A stretch of 51,129 nucleotides of DNA. Origin: Bacteroides caecigallinarum. GTDB lineage: Bacteria; Bacteroidota; Bacteroidia; Bacteroidales; Bacteroidaceae. Under the pieces are notes generated by a model. The model did no database searches and was not told the DNA's origin. It saw only the letters and a list, made by a program, of their open reading frames with translations. Shown in pieces: positions 18,101 to 26,520 of the stretch. The position numbers and the translations under genes were made by a program. Positions within the stretch are counted from its first letter, which is position 1. Every line of letters starts with the position of its first letter. The stretch is taken from assembly GCF_021531075.1 (NCBI RefSeq), contig NZ_JADYTJ010000019.1, positions 1 to 51,129 on the forward strand, read 5' to 3'.

Positions 18101-18148
18101 ATTTTAAAGTTTCTAACGCTTCTTTTGCTTTAATTTGTCTTATATTCA

Positions 18149-18180
18149 TTTGTCGCTCCACGTTCCATTGTGTATCTTTG
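18149..18180 (+). promoter_or_regulatory. Bacteroidetes promoter of the first AAA/PD-(D/E)XK gene
   Basis: TTTG (18149-18152), 20 bases, TATCTTTG (18173-18180) is a full match to the Bacteroidetes primary sigma consensus. The start codon at 18216 lies about 30 bases after the predicted transcript start. Confidence 0.75.
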
Positions 18181-18215
18181 TAAAAGTAAGTGCTTTATAC
18201 AAAAACAGAATTTAT

Positions 18216-19769
18216 ATGAACAGATTATATCCCATAGGAATCCAGAACTTCGAGAAACTGCGTAGGGGTGGTTTTGTTTATGTCGACAAGACTGCGCTTA
18301 TACATCGTCTTGTCTCTACAGGCGTATATTATTTTTTCGCTCGTCCGCGCCGTTTCGGTAAGAGTCTGATGATTTCTACTCTTGAGTCTTATTTTGAGGG
18401 TAGGAAAGATTTGTTCGAAGGTCTTGCCATAGAAGGACTGGAGAAAGAGTGGAATGTTCATCCGGTGTTTCACATGGATTTGAACAGCCGCAATTATAAA
18501 GATGTTGATGCGCTTTATGGTATTTTCAATCAGCATCTTGAAAAATGGGAAGAAGTTTATGGTGATGAGAAGAAGGACCGTGCTCCTGAAGAGCGTTTTG
18601 CATACTTGATAGAAAAGGCTGCAAAACAGACCGGTCGCGGTGTAGTAATCCTGATTGACGAGTACGACAAACCTTTAATCCAATCATTGGATGATGAGGA
18701 ACTTCAGTCCGAGTACCGGAGTATTCTGAAATCCTTTTACGGTAACTTGAAATCATGCGACAAGTATATCCGCTTTGCTCTCCTTACGGGAGTGACCAGA
18801 TTCAGCAGGGTAAGCATTTTCAGTGATTTGAATAATCTCCGTGATATAACGATGGAGAATGAGTTTGCATCATTGTGTGGTATCAGCGAAACAGAGTTGA
18901 TAACTCATTTTGAATCAGATATACGCGAATTGTCGGTAAATATGAATTTGAGTTACGAAGAAACGTGTAGTCTTCTTCAGAAAAAATATGACGGTTATCA
19001 CTTTACCGGCAATAGCGAAGGAATGTACAATCCCTTCAGTGTATTGAATACATTCGCTTCGATGAAAATAGAAAACTACTGGTTCTCCACCGGTACTCCG
19101 ACTATACTCGTAAAACTCCTTCAGAAGAACAATTACCTTCTGAGTGACCTGACAGGTAATGCAGAAGCAACAGCCGATGAGCTTACCGGGCTTGAGACAA
19201 TAAGTACCAATCCTATTCCTTTGTTCTTCCAGAGCGGATATCTTACGATAAAGGAGTATGATGAACGTTTTAAGAATTATATACTTGGTTTTCCTAATGA
19301 GGAGGTTGAACAGGGATTCCTTAACTTCCTTATGCCTTGCTATATGAATATGAACGGCAAGAATGCCAGTTTTCATATAATGAACTTTATAAAGGATATC
19401 CGAGCAGGAAAGATAGACAGTTTCATGGAGCGTCTTCAAAGTCTCTTTTCTGACACTCCATACGAGTTGATTCGCGACACAGAGCTTCATTACCAGAATG
19501 TTCTTTTCATAGTCTCCCGTTTGATGGGTTTCTATACTCATGCCGAGTATCATATATCGCAGGGCAGGATAGACATGGTCGTGAAAACTCCACAGTATAT
19601 CTATGTAATGGAATTCAAGTTTGAAGGCAGTGCCGAGGATGCCATAGTTCAAATAGAATCCCGAAACTATGCCCTTCCTTTCATGTCTGATGGCCGTAAA
19701 GTTTATAAGGTAGGGATTAATTTCAGTTCTGAAACCAGAAATATAGAGAAGTGGATAGTATCCGATTGA
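18216..19769 (+). CDS. AAA-ATPase-like protein with C-terminal PD-(D/E)XK nuclease-type domain, copy 1
   Basis: The product has 517 residues from the ATG at 18216. This start is shared with copy 2 and lies just after the promoter, so the longer frame from 18135 is rejected. The N-terminal AAA-ATPase_like domain has a Walker A-type loop RPRRFGKS (43-50) and Walker B VVILIDEY (143-150). The C-terminal PD-(D/E)XK_9-type domain shows Asp in GRIDMVV and the ExK in VMEFKFEGSAEDA. The family is greatly expanded in Bacteroidales and its function is unknown. The protein is cytosolic, without membrane segments. It lies between permease A1 and the sigma-54-like promoter of permease B1. Copy 2 at 22466 is almost identical except over residues 68-139. 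Confidence 0.85.
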   Translation: MNRLYPIGIQNFEKLRRGGFVYVDKTALIHRLVSTGVYYFFARPRRFGKSLMISTLESYFEGRKDLFEGLAIEGLEKEWNVHPVFHMDLNSRNYKDVDALYGIFNQHLEKWEEVYGDEKKDRAPEERFAYLIEKAAKQTGRGVVILIDEYDKPLIQSLDDEELQSEYRSILKSFYGNLKSCDKYIRFALLTGVTRFSRVSIFSDLNNLRDITMENEFASLCGISETELITHFESDIRELSVNMNLSYEETCSLLQKKYDGYHFTGNSEGMYNPFSVLNTFASMKIENYWFSTGTPTILVKLLQKNNYLLSDLTGNAEATADELTGLETISTNPIPLFFQSGYLTIKEYDERFKNYILGFPNEEVEQGFLNFLMPCYMNMNGKNASFHIMNFIKDIRAGKIDSFMERLQSLFSDTPYELIRDTELHYQNVLFIVSRLMGFYTHAEYHISQGRIDMVVKTPQYIYVMEFKFEGSAEDAIVQIESRNYALPFMSDGRKVYKVGINFSSETRNIEKWIVSD

Positions 19770-19799
19770 GCGATATAATGAATACACTTAGTATCAAAC

Positions 19800-19906
19800 G
19801 TGCGTATTTGCAACATGAATGTGCGGATACGCACGTTGTTTTATATTGACGGTTAAGTGCATTGTCTTGATTAATAGGAGATTATGCGTTTGGCATGATT
19901 TTTGAT
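19800..19906 (+). promoter_or_regulatory. sigma-54-like promoter 2 with tandem dyad activator sites
   Basis: Dyad 1 GTGCG-TATT-TGCAA (19800-19813, half degenerate) and dyad 2 GTGCG-GATA-CGCAC (19821-19834) have centres 21 bp apart. TGGCATGATTTTTGAT (19891-19906) follows with GG at 19892-19893, which is 65 bp from the second dyad centre. It drives permease B1. Confidence 0.8.
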
Positions 19907-19979
19907 TATATTTACTATGAGAACATATTATGAATTTTAGGAATACGTCAGTTTTGTACTGGTGTGTTATTTAAATTAA

Positions 19980-22391
19980 ATGACTTTGGATATGATATTA
20001 CATTATTTGAAAGTAGCTGTACGCAGCTTGATGAAATTCAAGATGCAGAACATTATAGCCATATTCGGACTGGCTATGTCGTTGTTTTGCTTTAGTGTCT
20101 GCCTTTATTGTAGCAGGTATATATTCAGTACTGATGATTGTTTCAGGAATAAGGACAGGATAGTTGAATTATACTTGGAACGTTCAGAGAATAATTTCAG
20201 TAGTATGACTTCAGGAAGTTTACCTTCGTTTTTGAGAAACCAAAACTTGAATGCAAAAGCATTTTGTGGAGTTGCAAGAGCGAATGAACGTTCGTATGAC
20301 ATTGAGGTTTCTGGAGGTAAATTATTGCCTTATAATTTGATGTTTATGGAGACTGATTCTTGTTTTAAAGAAGTCTTTACTCCGGAAATATTGCATGGCA
20401 GTTGGAAAAATGCAATACAAAGCCCTAATTCAGTAATTCTTTTTGAAAGTACAGCCAGACGCATTTTTGGTTCTGCCGAAAAATCAATAGGTAAACGTAT
20501 GGTTTTAAACAGACGTTTATATACTTCACCATTCAGTACACCCCGTGAGGGAGGAATAAGTTATGTGATACAGGCGGTAGCCAAAGATTTACCATTAAAT
20601 AACAGTTTGAACTTTTTGCGTAAAACGGATGCTTTGGTTATTAATGATACAGAAGGACAAGTTAAAGAAACGAACTTTCCTCTTATGGCTGTTCATACAT
20701 TCGCATTGGTAGAAGATGCCGGTTCGGTACAAAGTTTTATTAAAGAATTAGATGAAAGGAAGCTTGATTTTGAAATCTTTAATGAGAAAAGGGGAGTATC
20801 TGGCGGTGTTTTCGGAACTTATTTTTGGAGTAGCAAAGGTATTGCACGATATTTTGCAAATATTACTCTTGTAGCCGGAATATTGGTATTGGTTGTTGGT
20901 CTGCTCAATTTCTTTCATTTCATAATTGGCTCTTTCCTTATACGTGCGAAAGAATGTAACATTCGTAGGGTGAACGGTGCAGGATTTAAAGATATGTTTC
21001 TGATGTTTTTCGTACAGATAAGTGTTTCTATATTTTTGTCGGCATTCGTTACTTATCTTATCATAGAGCTGCTTTCTCCGTTCCTTAGTCTTACACTGGT
21101 ACGTTTCAGCATTGTCATAGATCCGTATTTACTGATGTGGCAGACTTTTACTTATCTTATTGGCATCATGGTGTTGTGTATGGTTATATCGTTGTTTGTA
21201 ATAGTAAAAGTGAGACGGTCGTTTGTCACTCAGAAACTTAACACAGTCACCAGAAGATATGGCAGGCACAGGTTGAGAAATTTATCATTGGGAATGCAGC
21301 TGTTTATCAGTCTGATATTTATTTCGCTTGCAACGGCATTGTACATGCAATCTGCAAATACAAACAATTCTGTTTTCGGAACGTTGTCAAAAGCCGATAA
21401 AGAACGAATCCTTAGTGTTTCACTCGATTATTCTTTTATGGATAATAACACCAAAAAGGTATTGATAGACAAGTTCAAACTATGTCCGGGTGTGGAAGAT
21501 ATCATTATTTCAGATATTAATTACCTGCAGGGAGTTTCAGGAACAGGCCTTTATCTGACAGAGGAAAGAGAAAATTCTGTCGATGCAAATGTAATGCGTG
21601 TATCACCGAGCTTTTTCCGATTTATGAATATAGGCATAATATCCGGTAATGAGCAGAAAACATTGGACGAGATGATAATAGACGAGGTACTTGCCAAACG
21701 TATAAACAAGGATATTCAATTAGGGAAAGTTTTGTATGACTATAATAAAGGATATACACTTGTAGGTATATCAGCTCCTTTTGTATCGTCTAATTATTCT
21801 GGTAGGGAATTAAACGGTTTTATGTTTGTACCCTCCGATTTTTCTGATTACATAGGACATTGTTATGTTAAATGTTCTACCAATCGTTTGGAAGAAGCGG
21901 TTTCGTCAATAAAATCTGTAATGAAGGATGCTTTGCCGGAAAGTATTGAAGTCTCCGTGTCTACAATGATGGATGATATATATGAGGAACATGCTGTTGA
22001 ATTCAAACTGAGAGGTATTGTACTCTTTATGTCAATAATAGCACTTATCATCTCTGTGCTGGGTATCTATTCAGCTATAACTCTCGACACCGAATACCGC
22101 CGTAAGGAAATGGCTATAAGGAAGATAAACGGAGCAGGAGCTCGTCAGATAGTATTGATTTTTGCAAGGCTTTATATAGTGTTGGTTATCGTTACTGTGG
22201 CTATAGCATTTCCTATAGTGGAATTCCTGTTACGAATGTTCAGCAATATGTATTATTCTTTTATAGATACAGGTATATTGTTTTACGGAGGAATATTGTT
22301 GTTTGTGGTGTTGCTCATTACTATGACAGTTTATGTCCGAATAAAAAATATAGCGAGAATTAATCCTGCTGAGATTATAAAGAGTGAATAG
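19980..22391 (+). CDS. FtsX/MacB-type ABC permease B1
   Basis: The product has up to 803 residues. An ATG four codons later (19992) gives MILHYLKVAVRSL, which matches the starts of paralogues B2 and B3 and is the likelier start. The layout is a first membrane helix (about 20-45), a MacB-like periplasmic domain, FtsX block 1 (about 295-410), a second periplasmic domain, and FtsX block 2 (about 675-795). Block 2 has the coupling segment RRKEMAIRKINGAG and the ending INPAEIIKSE. No ATPase domain is present, so it must use a separate one, most likely that at 31406. It is the only B-type permease intact and transcribed alone behind its own sigma-54-like promoter. Confidence 0.9.
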   Translation: MTLDMILHYLKVAVRSLMKFKMQNIIAIFGLAMSLFCFSVCLYCSRYIFSTDDCFRNKDRIVELYLERSENNFSSMTSGSLPSFLRNQNLNAKAFCGVARANERSYDIEVSGGKLLPYNLMFMETDSCFKEVFTPEILHGSWKNAIQSPNSVILFESTARRIFGSAEKSIGKRMVLNRRLYTSPFSTPREGGISYVIQAVAKDLPLNNSLNFLRKTDALVINDTEGQVKETNFPLMAVHTFALVEDAGSVQSFIKELDERKLDFEIFNEKRGVSGGVFGTYFWSSKGIARYFANITLVAGILVLVVGLLNFFHFIIGSFLIRAKECNIRRVNGAGFKDMFLMFFVQISVSIFLSAFVTYLIIELLSPFLSLTLVRFSIVIDPYLLMWQTFTYLIGIMVLCMVISLFVIVKVRRSFVTQKLNTVTRRYGRHRLRNLSLGMQLFISLIFISLATALYMQSANTNNSVFGTLSKADKERILSVSLDYSFMDNNTKKVLIDKFKLCPGVEDIIISDINYLQGVSGTGLYLTEERENSVDANVMRVSPSFFRFMNIGIISGNEQKTLDEMIIDEVLAKRINKDIQLGKVLYDYNKGYTLVGISAPFVSSNYSGRELNGFMFVPSDFSDYIGHCYVKCSTNRLEEAVSSIKSVMKDALPESIEVSVSTMMDDIYEEHAVEFKLRGIVLFMSIIALIISVLGIYSAITLDTEYRRKEMAIRKINGAGARQIVLIFARLYIVLVIVTVAIAFPIVEFLLRMFSNMYYSFIDTGILFYGGILLFVVLLITMTVYVRIKNIARINPAEIIKSE

Positions 22392-22423
22392 ATTGCACAT
22401 TTTCTCACTTTATACTATCTTTG
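22392..22423 (+). promoter_or_regulatory. promoter of the second AAA/PD-(D/E)XK gene
   Basis: ATTG (22392-22395), 20 bases, TATCTTTG (22416-22423). It begins immediately after the stop of permease B1 and has the same spacing as the promoter of copy 1. Confidence 0.7.
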
Positions 22424-22465
22424 TAGAAACAAGTGCGATGCCTCATTCAAAAAAACAGACTTTAT

Positions 22466-24019
22466 ATGAACAGATTATATCCCATAGGAATCCAGAACTT
22501 CGAGAAACTTCGTAAGGGTGGTTTTGTTTATGTCGACAAGACTGCGCTTATATATCGTCTTGTCTCTACAGGAGGATATTACTTTTTTGGTCGTCCGCGC
22601 CGTTTCGGTAAGAGTCTGATGATTTCCACTCTTGAATCTTATTTTGAGGGTAGGAAAGATTTATTCCATGGACTTGCAATAGAGAGCCTTGAAAAGGACT
22701 GGGATGAATATCCCATCTTTCATATAGATTTGAATAATGAAGAGTATAATTCCCGCAAACGGCTTGAAGGTGTACTTAATAATTATCTTGTGAGATGGGA
22801 AAGGATATACGGAAGTGAGCCTTCGGAGGAATCCCTTTCGTTGAGATTTGCCGGACTTATCAGACGTGCATCGGAGCAGACCGGTCGCGGTGTAGTAATT
22901 CTTATTGACGAGTATGACAAACCTCTTATTCAATCATTGGATAATGAGGAACTTCAGTCCGAGTACCGAAGTATTCTGAAATCCTTTTACGGTAATCTGA
23001 AGTCGTGTGACAAGTATATCCGCTTTGCTCTCCTTACGGGAGTGACCAGGTTCAGCAGGGTAAGCATTTTCAGTGATTTGAATAATCTCCGTGATATAAC
23101 GATGGAGAATGAGTTTGCATCATTGTGTGGTATCAGCGAAACAGAATTGATAACTTATTTTGAATCAGACATACGCGAATTGTCGGTAAATATGAATTTA
23201 AGTTACGAAGAAACGTGTGGTCTTCTTCAGAAAAAATATGACGGTTATCATTTTACCGGCAATAGCGAAGGAATGTACAATCCCTTCAGTGTGTTGAATA
23301 CATTCGCTTCAATGAAAATAGAAAACTACTGGTTTTCAACCGGTACCCCGACCATACTCGTAAAACTCCTTCAGAAGAACAATTACCTTCTGAGTGACCT
23401 GACAGGCAATGCAGAAGCAACAGCAGATGAGCTTACAGGGCTTGAGACAATAAACACCAATCCTATTCCTTTGTTCTTCCAGAGCGGATATCTGACGATA
23501 AAGGAGTATGACGAACGTTTTAAGAATTATATACTTGGTTTTCCTAACGAGGAGGTTGAACAGGGATTCCTTAACTTCCTTATGCCCAGCTATATGAATA
23601 TGCATGGCAGGAATACCAGCTTCCATATAATGAATTTCATCAAGGAACTGGAAAAAGGAAAGATCGACAGTTTCATGGAACGTCTTCAAAGTCTCTTTTC
23701 TGACACTCCATACGAGTTGATCCGCGACACAGAGCTTCATTACCAGAATGTTCTTTTCATAGTTTTCCGTCTTATGGGCTTTTATACTCATGCCGAGTAT
23801 CACACTTCTCAAGGCAGGATAGATATGGTAGTTAAAACTCCACAGTATATCTATGTAATGGAATTCAAGTTTGAAGGCAGTGCCGAGGATGCCATAGCTC
23901 AAATTGAATCCCGAAACTATGCTCTTCCTTTCATATCTGATGGCCGTAAGGTTTATAAGATAGGGGTTAATTTCAGTGCTGAGACAAGAAATATCGACCG
24001 TTGGATAGTAGCAGAATAA
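22466..24019 (+). CDS. AAA-ATPase-like protein with C-terminal PD-(D/E)XK nuclease-type domain, copy 2
   Basis: The product has 517 residues, exactly the length of copy 1, starting at the ATG 22466. Walker A-type GRPRRFGKS (42-50), Walker B VVILIDEY (143-150) and the PD-(D/E)XK residues (RIDMVV, VMEFKFEG) are all present. Residues 1-67 and 140-517 differ from copy 1 at only scattered positions, whereas 68-139 are strongly diverged at both protein and DNA level. This is a mosaic pattern that suggests gene conversion or allele exchange. It separates permease B1 from the sigma-54-like promoter of B2-B3. Function is unknown. Confidence 0.85.
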   Translation: MNRLYPIGIQNFEKLRKGGFVYVDKTALIYRLVSTGGYYFFGRPRRFGKSLMISTLESYFEGRKDLFHGLAIESLEKDWDEYPIFHIDLNNEEYNSRKRLEGVLNNYLVRWERIYGSEPSEESLSLRFAGLIRRASEQTGRGVVILIDEYDKPLIQSLDNEELQSEYRSILKSFYGNLKSCDKYIRFALLTGVTRFSRVSIFSDLNNLRDITMENEFASLCGISETELITYFESDIRELSVNMNLSYEETCGLLQKKYDGYHFTGNSEGMYNPFSVLNTFASMKIENYWFSTGTPTILVKLLQKNNYLLSDLTGNAEATADELTGLETINTNPIPLFFQSGYLTIKEYDERFKNYILGFPNEEVEQGFLNFLMPSYMNMHGRNTSFHIMNFIKELEKGKIDSFMERLQSLFSDTPYELIRDTELHYQNVLFIVFRLMGFYTHAEYHTSQGRIDMVVKTPQYIYVMEFKFEGSAEDAIAQIESRNYALPFISDGRKVYKIGVNFSAETRNIDRWIVAE

Positions 24020-24050
24020 AGTGAAAAACGATATATTTACCGTGTGAAGC

Positions 24051-24157
24051 GTGCGAATTCGCAATGATAATGTGCGGATACGCACGCTTTTCGTATGTCT
24101 TATTTTTGTGTATAATTCACATATTCAGTGTGTTATGCGTATGGCACGGTTTTTGAT
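24051..24157 (+). promoter_or_regulatory. sigma-54-like promoter 3 with tandem dyad activator sites
   Basis: Dyads GTGCG-AATT-CGCAA (24051-24064) and GTGCG-GATA-CGCAC (24072-24085) have centres 21 bp apart. TGGCACGGTTTTTGAT (24142-24157) has GG at 24143-24144, 65 bp from the second dyad centre. It drives permeases B2 and B3. Confidence 0.8.
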
Positions 24158-24204
24158 TATAAAGAATTATAAAAACGACTGTTTCATGTAAATCAAGAAT
24201 TTCA

Positions 24205-26498
24205 ATGATACTGCATTATTTAAAGATGGCTTTACGCAGCCTGATACGTTATAAGGTACAGAATATAATCAGCATATTAGGTATCGCTGTAGGTTTCGTG
24301 TGTTTTGCCTTTTCCATGATATGGATAAGGTATGAGTTGAGTTATGATACATTTCATCGTGACTCGGATAGGATGTATGTGGTATATAAAAAGTCAGATC
24401 ATGGATTCACTAATATTTCAGACGTTACGCATTATCCTGTAGCAAGAGATATTAAGAATAATTTTCCTGAGGTTGAGGATGCTGCTGCTTTTATGAATGG
24501 ACCGGCTGTAGTTGGAAGAAGTCCACAAAACGGAGATTTTTCAATGAGGATTATAGTTGATTCAGCTTTTATAAATATGTTTGATATAAAACTATTGTCC
24601 GGTAGCTGGAGTTTTCTTAATAATCAAGAAGAAGTTGCCGTAACAGAAGAGTTTGCAGAACGTGTTTATGGAACCAGAAATGTACTTGGAAAAGATTTGT
24701 TTTTCTGGAAGTCACCGAAAAAGATTTCTGCAGTAGTTTCAGGTTGGGGAAAGCACTCTAATTTCAGATATGATATTATGATCGGTGTCGATGAAAAGTT
24801 CAGAGATGATTATAGGGCAAGTGGTTTTTATGTGTGCTTACGTTTGAAAGATGGTGTTAATGCCTCTGTATTTGCTCAAAAGCTGAAGAATAAACCCCTT
24901 GAAGTACCTGATGGTGGAGGATATACTATAAGAAATCTTTTACTGGAGAAACTTTCATCGTCCCGTTATACGGTATTCTATAAATATGATGACATTTCCT
25001 TGTCGTATATAAAGATGTTTTCGGTAGTAGGAATAACTGTGATACTTGTGTCTTTGGTTAATTTCTTTTCTATACTTATTACTCGTATGAACATTCGTCG
25101 AAGAGAGATTGCACTCAGGATATCATGCGGTTCCGGTACAAAAGAATTGATATTGATGTTTGTAACTGAACTGGTTGTAATGATGCTCTTCAGTGGTCTG
25201 ATAGGTATGTCTATGATGGAACTTCTCAAATCTGAATTTGTCAGACTGGCGGATATAGAAGATAACTTCTATTTGTCTTCACTCTGGTATTTCTTTGTCA
25301 TTCTCATTATATCTGTTGTGGTTGCTGTCATTTTGATTAGATATACTAGCAGGAAAACTGTATCAGAAGAGATAATAGGAAATATCACGAGAAAGTCTGG
25401 TTTATCGTTTCAGAATGGTAGCATAGTGATACAGTTTATGATATCGGTTACCGTATTGTTTTGTCTGGCAGTATTATTCAAGCAATTATATTATCTTAAA
25501 AGTACTGATGAAGTAAGATTTGAGCGAGATGGAAAGCTTGTCTTTATTGTCAACCAAAAGATATACATATAATACATTATTTAAGAAAACTGCCATACGT
25601 TCATGAAATAAAGGAAATGTATTCATTATTACCACAGAGAGCATCTACCAGTAGTACTATAGGTGAATGGGACGGAAAGTCCGAAGAACAGAAACCGGTT
25701 ACATTGCAGGTAATACGTGAAGGACGTGACTTCCTTGATTTCTACGGTATCAAACTGTTGCGTGGAAATTATCTTACGGGTAAAGAGGATATCAAATCAG
25801 TATTGATAAATGAGGCTGCGGTGAGAATGTTCGGTTGGTCAGAGCCGATAGGAAAGAAGATATATAATTATACCGTGGTTGGTGTGATAAAAGATTTTCA
25901 TATCTCACCACCTACACAGCCGGTCAAACCTTATATGATAACGCTTGACAGACGTAATGATCACGGTAGTGATTACGTGATTAGTTTTGATGAGGAGCAT
26001 CTTTCCGATTTGAGGAACAGTATGAAAGATTATATAGAAAAGAATGGTATAAATTTCGGTTATATTAAGACTGCGAATGAAGCTTACGAAGAATATCTTG
26101 TTTCAGAAAAGATGCTTATGAAATTGCTGTCATTCGTATCTATGATATGTGTTGTTATTTCATTGTTTGGAGTATATTCACACGTTTCATTGTCATGTGA
26201 GCGACGTAGGAAAGAAATAGCTATAAGGAAAATAAATGGTGCAACGGCAGGCAATATAATGAAGATGTTTTTCAAAGATTATCTTTTAATGCTTGCAGTG
26301 TCGTGTATCATAGCATTCCTGGCAGGGACTGTTGTAATGAAGAAATGGTTGGAACAGTATGTAGAACAGACTTCTATGGATGCATGGATATACTTTGGAT
26401 TATTTATACTGATGGCTGCATTTATTCTTCTCTGTGTAGCGAGGAGTATATGGAAGGCTGCCAACGAAAATCCAGCTGAGGTTATCAAGAGTGAGTAA
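24205..26498 (+). pseudogene. FtsX/MacB-type ABC permease B2, with a one-base frameshift
   Basis: The frame from MILHYLKMALRSL runs to a stop at 25570-25572. The rest of the permease continues in another frame, usable from about 25560 and open to 26498. Adding one A to the AAAA at 25556-25559 would restore a 764-residue protein reading VNQKDIHIIHYLRK across the site, the length of its paralogues. The first part has the N-terminal helix, periplasmic domain and FtsX block 1. The second part has the second periplasmic domain and FtsX block 2 with RRKEIAIRKINGAT and the ending NPAEVIKSE. Either the gene is broken or the base is a sequencing error. It is followed after 22 bp by B3, in the same operon. 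Confidence 0.85.
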
Positions 26499-26520
26499 TA
26501 ATTTATAAAACAAGAATATT

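Noticed and set aside
18915..19787. 290-codon minus-strand frame opposite the AAA/PD-(D/E)XK gene (and a similar one at 23336-24085)
   Set aside because: Both copies appear only because the two sense genes are nearly identical; composition and lack of any motif mark them as antisense shadows.
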